Source of the DNA: Sphingomonas sp. ID1715
GTDB lineage: Bacteria > Pseudomonadota > Alphaproteobacteria > Sphingomonadales > Sphingomonadaceae
Reading direction: 5' to 3'
Assembly: GCF_013044515.1 (NCBI RefSeq)
Contig: NZ_JABEPR010000001.1
Span: 1-64,000, forward strand
Length of the DNA: 64,000 nt
A program made the translations under genes and the position numbers. Below are positions 49,608 to 59,559 of this stretch, piece by piece. Position 1 is the first letter of the stretch, and every line of letters begins with the position of its first letter. The notes under the pieces were generated by a model. That model was not told the origin of the DNA, ran no database searches, and saw nothing but the letters and a program-made list of their open reading frames with translations.

Positions 49608-50692
49608 CGGAGGTGGCAGAAAAGAATCCGTTCGTTTCGAGCGAAGTCGAGAAACGCGCGTCCACGCACTCCGAGCCCCGCTTCTCGACTGCGCTCGAAG
49701 CGAACGGAGTAAGGATCGATTGGACCCGCGAGGAAATCCGCGCCCTCTTCAATCTCCCCTTCACCGACCTCCTCTTCCGCGCCGCGACCGTCCACCGCAC
49801 CCACCACGCGCCGGATCAGGTCCAGCTTTGCACCCTGCTCAGCATCAAGACCGGCGGCTGCCCGGAGGATTGCGGCTATTGCTCCCAGTCCAAGCATGCG
49901 AGTTCGGGCGTCAAGGCGACCAAGCTGATGGACCCGCGCGCGGTGCTGCAGATGGCCGCGCAGGCCAAGGATGCGGGCTCGCAGCGCTTCTGCATGGGTG
50001 CCGCCTGGCGCAACCCGAAGGACCGCGACATGCCCGCCATCGTCGAGATGGTGAAGGGCGTCCGCACCATGGGGCTGGAGACCTGCATGACCTTGGGCAT
50101 GCTGACGCCATCCCAGGCCGAGCAGCTCGCCGAGGCCGGCCTCGACTATTACAACCACAATATCGACAGCAGCCCGGAATATTATGAGCGGGCGATCACC
50201 ACGCGGACGATGGCCGACCGGCTCGACACGCTGGCCAATGTGCGTGGCGCGGGGATCAACGTCTGCTCGGGCGGCATCGTCGGCATGGGCGAGACGCGGG
50301 AGGACCGCGTCGGCTTCATCCACACGCTGGCGACGCTGGAGCGCCATCCCGAAAGCGTGCCGGTCAACGCGCTGGTGCCGGTCAAGGGCACGGTGCTGGG
50401 CGACATGCTCGCTGACACGCCGATGTCCAAGATCGACGATATCGAGTTCGTCCGCACCGTCGCCGTCGCCCGCATCACCATGCCGCTCAGCATGGTGCGG
50501 CTGAGTGCGGGTCGCGAGAGCATGTCCGAGCCGACCCAGGCGCTCTGCTTCCTCGCCGGCGCAAACAGCATCTTCACCGGCGACAAGCTGCTGACCGCGC
50601 CGAACGCCGGTGACAATGCTGACGCGGCACTGTTCGCGAAGCTGGGGCTGAAAGCTGCTCCTTCAGTGAGCGCGGAAGGCCACGTCCAATGA
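49604..50692 (+). CDS. bioB: Biotin synthase, N-terminus extended by a palindromic element
   Basis: A 362-residue radical-SAM enzyme that inserts sulfur into dethiobiotin. The cluster motif is [13 protein letters not shown], followed by [21 protein letters not shown] and the FeS-binding region with [13 protein letters not shown] 49604 overlaps the mcm stop (GTGA) and follows GAGGAGG. Residues about 9-35 are encoded by an 80-nt palindromic repeat (49628-49707) and are absent from typical BioB; the normal N-terminus resumes at [14 protein letters not shown]. It sits in an operon encoding a biotin-dependent carboxylase. Confidence 0.95.
49628..49707. repeat. 80-nt palindromic repeat inside bioB
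   Basis: Arms CCGTTCGTTTCGAGCGAAGT and TGCGCTCGAAGCGAACGG flank a 25-nt centre. The centre is the reverse complement of that in the copy inside pccA, so the two elements are in opposite orientation. The encoded peptide is [24 protein letters not shown]. Confidence 0.9.
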
Positions 50693-51065
50693 TCCTCGCC
50701 CTTCTAATCTCAATGGCGATGCAGACTGAAGTCAACTGCGACGATGCTGTCACTCAGCGGGACATGAACTTCTGCGCGGGCAAGGATTACGCGGCCGCCG
50801 ATGCCGCACTCAACCGGCAGTGGGCGCGGACATCGACCGCGATGAAGGCGGCTGATCGCGACTTCAACCGACCCGATGGCGGCCCTGGGTATCATGCGGC
50901 TTTGTTGGCGGGCCAGCGAGCTTGGCTCAAATACCGGGACGCACACTGTGTATCAGAAGGATATGGCGCAAGGGGAGGTAGTATGGCGCCGATGCTCCTA
51001 AACCTGTGTCTAGCTAAGCTCACCAAAGAGCGGACCGAGCAGCTTAGGCAGTTGGCAGTCGAGGA

Positions 51066-51069
<4 letters not shown>
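50689..51069 (+). CDS. LprI-type (DUF1311) lysozyme-inhibitor-like protein
   Basis: A 126-residue protein with a short hydrophobic N-terminus ([11 protein letters not shown]) and the LprI-domain pattern: [39 protein letters not shown] and a final [18 protein letters not shown]. Four Cys residues (NCDD, NFCA, AHCV, NLCL) could form two disulfides. Domain members are periplasmic and some inhibit lysozyme. It overlaps bioB (ATGA) and pccA (ATGA), so it is firmly inside the operon, which is odd for its function. Confidence 0.8.
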
Positions 51070-53136
<2,067 letters not shown>

Positions 53137-53146
53137 TCGCTCATTC

Positions 53147-53226
53147 CCGCTCGTCCCGAGCGAAGTCGAGGGGCGCTTGTGCCGAACTCCGAGCCACCGC
53201 CCCTCGACTACGCTCGGGACGAGCGG
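53147..53226. repeat. 80-nt palindromic repeat, variant arms, after pccA
   Basis: Arms CCGCTCGTCCCGAGCGAAGT and ACTACGCTCGGGACGAGCGG, centre containing GAACTCCGAGCCACC. Again exactly 80 nt, but with CCCGAGC in place of TTCGAGC. It lies between the convergent pccA and DUF2474 stops and may serve as a bidirectional terminator. Confidence 0.85.
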
Positions 53227-53227
53227 C

Positions 53228-53350
53228 TTAGGTAATCCACCACCTCAGCACCAATGCTACCACGCCTAGCGCCAGCACGCTCGCCGCCCAGATCGCGGCG
53301 AACCAGCCGATCCGCTGCAGCCACAGCCTAGTGATAGCCGGCCTCGGCAA
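53228..53350 (-). CDS. DUF2474-type small subunit associated with cytochrome bd oxidase (CydX-like)
   Basis: A 40-residue single-helix membrane protein: MPRPAITRLWLQRIGWFAAI then a hydrophobic stretch ending VLRWWIT. It matches the DUF2474 proteins encoded after cydB in many Proteobacteria and likely stabilises the oxidase, as CydX does. The start is TTG 53350, inside the 3' end of cydB (23-nt overlap); no ATG exists in this frame. Confidence 0.75.
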   Translation of the reverse strand: MPRPAITRLWLQRIGWFAAIWAASVLALGVVALVLRWWIT

Positions 53351-54335
53351 CCTTGCCGCGGAACACCCAATAGCTCCACGCCGTATAGGCGAGGATGATC
53401 GGGATCAGCACCGCGGCGCCTACGAGCATGAAGAGCTGGCTCTTGGCCGGCGCCGCGGCCTGCCAGATGGTCACCGCGCCGGGCACGATCTCCGGAAAGA
53501 TCGAGATGCCGAGCCCCAGCAGCGACAAACCGAACAGCGCCAGCGTATAGAAGAACGGGCTGCGCTCATGTCCCCTGGCGAGCGCGCGGAAGAGCATGAC
53601 CGCAGTGATCGTCACCAGCAGCGGCACCTGGGCGGTCGCGAGCACGCCCGGCCATTCGAACCAGCGCTTCCAATATTCGCCCTCTAGGAACGGCGTCGCC
53701 GCGCTCACCGCGCCGATGGCGAGCAGGGTGGCGATGGCCAACGGACTGGCCCAACGGCGGGCATCGTCATGGATGCGGCCTTCCGTCTTCCACATCAGCC
53801 AGCAGGCGCCGAGCAGCGCATAGCCGGCGACGAGGCTGGCGCCGGTCAGCAGCGAGAACGGGCTCAGCCAGTCCCACCAGCCGCCGCCATAGGCGCGCCC
53901 TTCCACATGGATGCCCTGCAGCAGCGCACCGAGCGCGATGCCTTGGGCCAGCGTCGCGGTCAGCGACCCGGCGAAGAAGGCCCAGTCCCAAAAGGCGCGG
54001 TGTGCGGGATCGCGCCAGCGAAACTCGAACGCGACGCCCCTGAACACCAGCCCCAGCAGCATCGCGATCAGCGGCGCATAGAGCGCCGGCAGGATGATCG
54101 CATAGGCCAGCGGAAAGGCTGCCAGCAGCCCGCCGCCGCCCAGCACCAGCCAGGTCTCGTTGCCGTCCCACACCGGGGCGATCGCGTTCATCGCCGCGTC
54201 CCGCTCCTTGCCCACCTGGAAGCTGGGGAAGAGGATGCCGATGCCGAGATCGAACCCGTCCATCACCACATACATCGCGACCGCGAATGCAATCACGAAG
54301 GCGAACACGACGGTGATGGTGGGATCGGGGGTCAT
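53328..54335 (-). CDS. cydB: Cytochrome bd-type ubiquinol oxidase subunit II
   Basis: A 335-residue membrane protein with about eight helices. Family marks are YVVMDGFDLGIGILFP, PVWDGNETWLVLGGGGLLAAFP, FRWRDPAHRAFWD and FPEIVPG. With CydA it reduces oxygen to water using quinol, probably the cyanide-insensitive (CIO) type given the DUF2474 partner. ATG 54335. It is separated from cydA by 163 nt that hold a large palindromic repeat. Confidence 0.94.
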   Translation of the reverse strand: MTPDPTITVVFAFVIAFAVAMYVVMDGFDLGIGILFPSFQVGKERDAAMNAIAPVWDGNETWLVLGGGGLLAAFPLAYAIILPALYAPLIAMLLGLVFRGVAFEFRWRDPAHRAFWDWAFFAGSLTATLAQGIALGALLQGIHVEGRAYGGGWWDWLSPFSLLTGASLVAGYALLGACWLMWKTEGRIHDDARRWASPLAIATLLAIGAVSAATPFLEGEYWKRWFEWPGVLATAQVPLLVTITAVMLFRALARGHERSPFFYTLALFGLSLLGLGISIFPEIVPGAVTIWQAAAPAKSQLFMLVGAAVLIPIILAYTAWSYWVFRGKVAEAGYH

Positions 54336-54348
54336 CCGGCGTATCCGA

Positions 54349-54460
54349 TCCTTCGAGACGAGCCTTCGCCTCCGCTCAGTCTCTCCTCAGGATGAGCGTA
54401 GATGGGTTTCCCGCTCATCCTGAGGAGCCGTTGAGCCTGGCGAAACGGCGTCTCGAAGGA
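54349..54460. repeat. 112-nt nested palindrome between cydA and cydB
   Basis: The outer arms TCCTTCGAGACG and CGTCTCGAAGGA (54349-54360 and 54449-54460) enclose an inner pair, CTCCTCAGGATGAGCG and CGCTCATCCTGAGGAG. It is a third repeat family. It occupies most of the gap inside the cyd operon and could change the cydA to cydB ratio. Confidence 0.85.
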
Positions 54461-54498
54461 CAAGTTTGCACCGGACGTGACGGCGGCGTGGAGCACTC

Positions 54499-55932
54499 TC
54501 ACCGCGCGCCCTCCGCCACGTCCGCGCGCGGGTCGATGCGGCGATCCACCTGGCTTGCGGGCGTGATGCCGGCCGTGCGGATCGGCGCGTCGGCGGGGCC
54601 GGGCTCGTGCGGCATTGGCGGGTGAGCCATCAGCTTCAATATGTACCAGGTGCCGAGGCCGAACACGGCGAAATAGACGAGGACGAACGCGACCAGCGAC
54701 GTCGCCACGGCAGGCGCGGCGAGCGGCGCCACCGAGTCCGCGGTCCGCAGCACGCCATAGACGGTGAAGGGCTGGCGGCCGACTTCGGTCGTGACCCAGC
54801 CCGCGATGACGGCGATGAAGCCGGTCGGCCCCATCAGCAGCGCCCAGCGGTGCAGCAGCGGCCAGTCGTAGAGCCGCCTCCTCAAGCGAGCGATCAGGCT
54901 CGCCGCCCCGAGCGCCGCCATCAGCAAGCCGAGGCCGACCATGATCCGAAACGACCAGAATATGATCGCCACCGGCGGCTCGCGGTCGTCCGGTATTGTG
55001 TCGAGGCCCGCGAGCGGCGCGTCCGGATCATGCTTCAGGATCAGCGACGACGCCTTGGGGATCTCCACCGCATAGTCGACGCGCTTCCCGGCCTGGTCGG
55101 GCAATCCGAACAGGATCAGCGGCGCGCCCTTCGGGTGGCTGTCGAAATGCCCTTCCATCGCCATCACCTTGGCCGGCTGGTGCTCGAGCGTGTTGAGGCC
55201 GTGCATGTCGCCGAGCAGGATCTGCAGCGGCGCGACCAGCGTCAGCATCCACATTGCCATGCTGAAGCTGGTGCGAACCGCCTCGGTGCTGCGGCCGCGC
55301 AGCAGGTGAAAGGCGCCGACCGCTCCCACCGCCAGGGCGGTCGTCAGATAGGCCGCCGTCACCGTGTGCGCGAAGCGATAGGGGAAGCTCGGGTTGAAGA
55401 TGATCTCCCACCAGCTCGCCGTCGGCAGCAGCTGCCCGGTCGGCCCGACCGAAAAGCCGACCGGCGTCTGCATCCAGCTGTTCACCGACAGGATCCAGAA
55501 GGCGGAAATGGCCGTGCCCAGCGCGACCATGCAGGTGGCGAGGAAGTGCATGCCCCGGCCGACCTTCTCCATGCCGAACAGCATGACGCCCAGGAAACCC
55601 GCTTCCAGGAAGAAGGCGGTCAGCACTTCATATTGCATCGGCGGGCCGATCACCGGCCCTGCCTTGTCGGAGAAGACCGACCAGTTGGTCCCGAACTGGT
55701 AGGACATGACGATGCCCGACACGACGCCCATGGCAAAGGCGACCGCGAAGATCTTCAGCCAATATTTGAACAGGTCGAAATAGCGGCTCTCACCGGTCTT
55801 CAGCCACAGCCCCTCCAGCACCATCAGGTAACTGGCGAGGCCGATCGAGAAGGAGGGGAAAATGAAATGAAAGGAGACGGTGAAGGCGAACTGCGCCCGC
55901 GCGAGCAGGAGCGCGAGTTCGCCGTCGGTCAC
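54499..55932 (-). CDS. cydA: Cytochrome bd-type ubiquinol oxidase subunit I
   Basis: A 477-residue membrane subunit carrying haems and the quinol site. It has the haem-ligand His in VSFHFIFPSFSIG, MSYQFGTNW, the GWVTTEVGRQPF motif, and a short Q-loop region around GDMHGLNTLEHQPAKV. The C-terminus extends past the last helix into a hydrophilic tail. GTG 55932 overlaps the galE stop (GTGA). It follows galE as the second gene of the run. Confidence 0.95.
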   Translation of the reverse strand: MTDGELALLLARAQFAFTVSFHFIFPSFSIGLASYLMVLEGLWLKTGESRYFDLFKYWLKIFAVAFAMGVVSGIVMSYQFGTNWSVFSDKAGPVIGPPMQYEVLTAFFLEAGFLGVMLFGMEKVGRGMHFLATCMVALGTAISAFWILSVNSWMQTPVGFSVGPTGQLLPTASWWEIIFNPSFPYRFAHTVTAAYLTTALAVGAVGAFHLLRGRSTEAVRTSFSMAMWMLTLVAPLQILLGDMHGLNTLEHQPAKVMAMEGHFDSHPKGAPLILFGLPDQAGKRVDYAVEIPKASSLILKHDPDAPLAGLDTIPDDREPPVAIIFWSFRIMVGLGLLMAALGAASLIARLRRRLYDWPLLHRWALLMGPTGFIAVIAGWVTTEVGRQPFTVYGVLRTADSVAPLAAPAVATSLVAFVLVYFAVFGLGTWYILKLMAHPPMPHEPGPADAPIRTAGITPASQVDRRIDPRADVAEGAR

Positions 55933-56939
55933 GCGACCTCCGCCTCCCGCCGCTCGGCAAGCTTGCGCTCCCAGGCCAGGGCGTCCTGGATGATGGTGTC
56001 GAGATCGTCGCGCTCTGGCCGCCAGGGCAGGGCGGCGAGGATCGCGCTGTTGTCGGCGACCAGCTCGGGCGGATCGCCGGCGCGGCGCGCTTCCATCCGC
56101 CGCTCGATCGTCATGTTGGTGACCCGGTCCACCGCGTTCAGCACCTCGAGTACCGAAAATCCGCGGCCATAGCCGCAGTTCAGCGTGTAGCTCCGTTGCG
56201 GCTCCGCAATCAACGCCTCCAGCGCGTGCAGGTGCGCCGCCGCGAGGTCGCTGACATGAATATAGTCGCGGATGCCGGTGCCATCGGCCGTGGGGTAATC
56301 CGTGCCATAGACCGAGACATGGCTGCGCTTGCCGGTCGCAGCCTCGACCGCGACCTTGATCAAATGCGTGGCGCCCGCGGTCGACTGGCCGGTGCGCCCC
56401 TGCGGGTCCGCACCTGCGACATTGAAGTAGCGAAGCGCGCAGTAATTGAGCGGATGCGCCGCGCTGACATCGCGCAGCATCTTCTCCGTCATCAGCTTGG
56501 ATTCGCCATAGGGATTGATCGGCCGCGTCGGTGTGTCCTCGGTGATCGGCACCACATCCGGCATGCCATAGGTCGCGGCAGTCGAGGAAAAGATGAAATG
56601 CCTCACACCGCATTCCACCGCGCTTTCGATCAGCGAGCGCGATGCGGCGGTGTTGTTCTTGTAATATTTCAGCGGCTTCTCGACCGACTCTGGGACAATG
56701 ATAGAACCCGCGAAATGCATGATCGCGCCCACTTGGTGCTGGCGGAGCGTCTCCCGAACCAGCACTTCGTCGTCGATCGAGCCCTGGAAGAACGCCGCGC
56801 GCTCATCGACCGCCCAGCGAAAGCCGGTCACCAGGTTGTCGATCACCACCACCGGATAGCCGGCGTCGAGCAGCGCGAGCACGGCATGGCTGCCGATGTA
56901 ACCGGCGCCGCCGGTCACCATCACGGTAAGCTTGGTCAT
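55929..56939 (-). CDS. galE: UDP-glucose 4-epimerase
   Basis: A 336-residue SDR-type epimerase that interconverts UDP-glucose and UDP-galactose. The NAD motif is VTGGAGYIGSHAV, the catalytic Ser/Thr region FSSTAATYG, YGESKLMTE gives the YxxxK pair, and YFNVAGADP follows. Length is normal. It overlaps cydA, an unexpected partner. It probably supplies sugars for surface polysaccharide. Confidence 0.93.
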   Translation of the reverse strand: MTKLTVMVTGGAGYIGSHAVLALLDAGYPVVVIDNLVTGFRWAVDERAAFFQGSIDDEVLVRETLRQHQVGAIMHFAGSIIVPESVEKPLKYYKNNTAASRSLIESAVECGVRHFIFSSTAATYGMPDVVPITEDTPTRPINPYGESKLMTEKMLRDVSAAHPLNYCALRYFNVAGADPQGRTGQSTAGATHLIKVAVEAATGKRSHVSVYGTDYPTADGTGIRDYIHVSDLAAAHLHALEALIAEPQRSYTLNCGYGRGFSVLEVLNAVDRVTNMTIERRMEARRAGDPPELVADNSAILAALPWRPERDDLDTIIQDALAWERKLAERREAEVA

Positions 56940-57013
56940 GAAGTCCCCTTAGAACGGCGTGTTGACCGGTAAAAGCCTGCGACCCATTGGGGGTTCCTGC
57001 GTTAGGGGCCTCG

Positions 57014-57838
57014 ATGACCAGACTCTTCCATATCAGCGACGTGCATTTCGGCTGCGAGGACAGCCAGGCCATCGATTGGGTGCGCGAACGCATCGCGGCC
57101 GAGAAGCCGGCGGCCGTGCTGCTGACCGGCGATCTGACGATGCGCGCACGCACCCGTGAGTTCCAGGCTGCCTGCGACTGGATCTTGTCGCTCGACGCGC
57201 CGGTGACGGTTGAGGTGGGCAATCACGACCTGCCTTATTTCAACCTGCTCGAGCGTTTCTTCACGCCTTATCGACGCATTCGCCGCATCGAGCGGCTCGT
57301 CGAGCGCGAACTCGCGCTGCCCGGCGTATCGATCGTGCCGCTCAAGACGACCGCGCGGGCGCAATGGCGGCTGAACTGGTCGCGGGGCTGGGTCGGCCCG
57401 CGCGCGCTTGCCCGCAGCCTCAAATGCATCGACGTCATTCCCGATCGCAAGGTGGTGCTGGTCACGGCGCATCATCCGTTGGTGGAGATGCGCCGCGGCA
57501 AGTCGCTGACCAAGGGCGGCGAGCGTGCGCTGGCCGCGCTCGCCGAGGCGCAGGTTACCGCCGTGCTCAGCGGCCATGTCCATGATCCGTTCGACCTGGT
57601 TCATGAGACGCCGAATGGTCCGATGCGGATGATCGGCGCCGGCACCCTGTCGAGGCGCGTCCGCTCGACGCCATGCAGCTTCAACGAACTGACGATCGAG
57701 GACGGCGAGGTGCGGGTGAAGGTCCGCACCTTCGGCGAGCAAGTGCCGACGCCCGAGATGCAGATCGACGACGTACCCCCGAACGCGCTGCCGCCCAAGG
57801 CCGGCGAGCCGGTCGCCCCAGTCGCGGCGAGCGTCTAA
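57014..57838 (+). CDS. Calcineurin-like metallophosphoesterase
   Basis: A 274-residue phosphoesterase with the dimetal motifs FHISDVHFG, LLTGDLTMRA, EVGNHDLPYF, VTAHHP and LSGHVHDPF, all complete. The closest biochemical relatives are cyclic nucleotide or lipid phosphoesterases; the substrate cannot be told. The C-terminal 60 residues are an added hydrophilic tail. ATG 57014 is 74 nt from the divergent galE start. Confidence 0.88.
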   Translation: MTRLFHISDVHFGCEDSQAIDWVRERIAAEKPAAVLLTGDLTMRARTREFQAACDWILSLDAPVTVEVGNHDLPYFNLLERFFTPYRRIRRIERLVERELALPGVSIVPLKTTARAQWRLNWSRGWVGPRALARSLKCIDVIPDRKVVLVTAHHPLVEMRRGKSLTKGGERALAALAEAQVTAVLSGHVHDPFDLVHETPNGPMRMIGAGTLSRRVRSTPCSFNELTIEDGEVRVKVRTFGEQVPTPEMQIDDVPPNALPPKAGEPVAPVAASV

Positions 57839-57843
57839 CAACT

Positions 57844-57917
57844 CCGTTCGTTTCGAGCGAAGTCGAGAAACGCATTTGACGTCCTCGACGCTTCTCGACT
57901 TCGCTCGAAGCCAACGG
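57844..57917. repeat. Palindromic repeat, 80-nt family, between metallophosphoesterase and GNAT genes
   Basis: Arms CCGTTCGTTTCGAGCGAAGT and ACTTCGCTCGAAGCCAACGG, centre ATTTGACGTCCTCGACGC. It fills the gap between two convergent genes and is 74 nt long. Confidence 0.85.
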
Positions 57918-57924
57918 TTGAAGG

Positions 57925-58476
57925 CTAGGCCGCCTCCAGGCAGCGCATGCCTGCCTCACATTCCGCCCCGTCCGCATACAGCACGCAGTCCACCTCGCCC
58001 CCGCGCGCGACGCTGTGACGCCGGACGACGCGGCCGGTCGGCCGAAAGCCCAGCTTGCGGAGCACTCGGCCGGAGGCGGGATTGTCGACGAAATGGCCGG
58101 AGCGGATGCAGTCGAGCTTCAGCGACTCCCGGCCCCCGCGCAGCAATGCCGCGGCGGCCTCGGTCGCGAACCCCAGGCCCCAATAAGAGCGGGCGATCCA
58201 ATAGCCGAGCTCATGACCATTCCCGTCCGGATGAATGCCGACGCCGCCGACCAAGCGCGGCGCGCCTGACGTGCGGGCGAAGACGAGCAGGCTCAGCGGC
58301 CACTCGGCTTCCTGCTGGGCGCGGAGATACGCTTCGGCATCGTCGAGCGTGTAGGGGGAGGGGATGCGCGCGGTGTTGCGCGCGATCGCCGGATCGCTGG
58401 CGATGGCACGCTGCACGGCAGCGGCATCCTCGATCCAGCCGGGCCTCAGCAACAGCCTGTCGGTACGCACGAACAT
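57925..58476 (-). CDS. GNAT-family N-acetyltransferase (RimJ/RimL type)
   Basis: A 183-residue acetyltransferase. The N-terminus RTDRLLLRPGWIED and the acetyl-CoA region ELGYWIARSYWGLGFATEAA, then NPASGRVLRKLGFRPTG, match the RimJ/RimL branch that acts on N-termini or small amines. The substrate is unknown. ATG 58476. Confidence 0.88.
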   Translation of the reverse strand: MFVRTDRLLLRPGWIEDAAAVQRAIASDPAIARNTARIPSPYTLDDAEAYLRAQQEAEWPLSLLVFARTSGAPRLVGGVGIHPDGNGHELGYWIARSYWGLGFATEAAAALLRGGRESLKLDCIRSGHFVDNPASGRVLRKLGFRPTGRVVRRHSVARGGEVDCVLYADGAECEAGMRCLEAA

Positions 58477-58545
58477 CCTCGCTCTCCTTTTATCGAGCGC
58501 GCCTTGCCGTCATTCGGTGACGGCGCGGCGACAATGGAGAGGGAG

Positions 58546-58580
58546 AAAAACAAAAGGGAGACCGGGGCTACCCGTCTCCC
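58546..58580 (-). terminator. Rho-independent terminator of rplU-rpmA
   Basis: On the minus strand GGGAGAC and GTCTCCC form a stem (58580 to 58556) followed at once by TTTTGTTTTT (58555-58546). It lies about 64 nt after the rpmA stop. A second inverted repeat GGGTCGCC/GGCGACCC lies at about 58606-58627. Confidence 0.85.
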
Positions 58581-58643
58581 TCGTCATCCACCTTGGTGGA
58601 CTTTCGGGTCGCCCCAGTGGCGACCCGTTTTCACGTTCGCCCG

Positions 58644-58916
58644 TTACTCGGCCGCTTCGGCCATAATCGCGTCGACCGAGACATATTTGCGGCCGAGCTT
58701 GCCCTGGTGGAATCGCACGCGGCCTTCCGCGGTCGCGAACAGGGTGTGATCCTTGCCCAGGCCGACATTGCGGCCCGGATAGGTCTTGGTGCCGCGCTGA
58801 CGCACGATGATGTTCCCGGCGAGGACTTCCTCACCGCCGAACTTCTTCACGCCGAGGCGGCGGCCCGCGGAATCGCGGCCGTTGCGCGAGGAGCCGCCTG
58901 CTTTCTTATGCGCCAT
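58644..58916 (-). CDS. rpmA: 50S ribosomal protein L27
   Basis: A 90-residue L27 beginning [20 protein letters not shown], with GNIIVRQRG and [11 protein letters not shown] typical of the family. The flexible N-terminus reaches the peptidyl transferase centre. It lies 29 nt after rplU, the usual pair. Confidence 0.97.
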   Translation of the reverse strand: MAHKKAGGSSRNGRDSAGRRLGVKKFGGEEVLAGNIIVRQRGTKTYPGRNVGLGKDHTLFATAEGRVRFHQGKLGRKYVSVDAIMAEAAE

Positions 58917-58945
58917 GACTAACTACTCCTGATCTTCGTTTCGGC

Positions 58946-59341
58946 TCAGGCCTCGGCGGCCGGGGCGGCAGCCTCGGCAGCGGGCGCTTCGGCGGCCGGC
59001 TTGGCGGCGCGCGCCTTCTTGGCCTTGGGTTCGTCGTTCTGCTGCGCGCCGACGCTCAGGATCTTGAGGATCGTGTGCTGCTGGCGGTGGCCGTTGCGAC
59101 GGCGATAATTGTGGCGGCGACGCTTCTTGAAGACGATGACCTTCTCGCCCTTCGCCTGCGCGACGATCTCGGCCGCCACGGTCAGGCCGTCGGTCGACTT
59201 CAGTTCGCCGCCTTCGCCGGCCAGCAGGACGTCGCCCAGGGTCACCTTGGCCCCGGCTTCACCGTCGAGCTTCTCGACAACGATCTTGTCTCCTGCGGCA
59301 ACGCGATACTGCTTGCCGCCCGTGCGCACGACTGCGAACAT
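58946..59341 (-). CDS. rplU: 50S ribosomal protein L21
   Basis: A 131-residue L21: [17 protein letters not shown] at the N-terminus, [20 protein letters not shown] in the RNA-binding loop. The last 30 residues are an Ala/Lys/Glu-rich tail common in sphingomonads and longer than in E. coli. ATG 59341 is used; ATG 59350 (MRAMFAV) is possible. Confidence 0.96.
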   Translation of the reverse strand: MFAVVRTGGKQYRVAAGDKIVVEKLDGEAGAKVTLGDVLLAGEGGELKSTDGLTVAAEIVAQAKGEKVIVFKKRRRHNYRRRNGHRQQHTILKILSVGAQQNDEPKAKKARAAKPAAEAPAAEAAAPAAEA

Positions 59342-59403
59342 GGCCCTCATCAATCCATCAAAGCTGAACGCCGCGCGGAAACCCTTCCGCACGGGAAGTG
59401 GCG

Positions 59404-59432
59404 CAGCTAGGTGAGCCGGCCCGGCTTGTCAA
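59404..59432 (-). promoter_or_regulatory. Possible promoter of rplU-rpmA
   Basis: On the minus strand a perfect TTGACA (59432-59427) is followed after 17 nt by TAGCTG (59409-59404), 62 nt before the rplU start. The -10 box is weak, so the call depends mostly on the -35 and the position. Confidence 0.45.
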
Positions 59433-59559
59433 CCAAAACCGCGACTGTGGCGCAGCGGTCACAGCATTGCAGAATCGTGACACGCCGGCGCACGGACGCT
59501 TTGCGCCCGTGCCGAAACAGGACAGTCTCGGCCTATCACACGAAACGGGGAATTATCCT

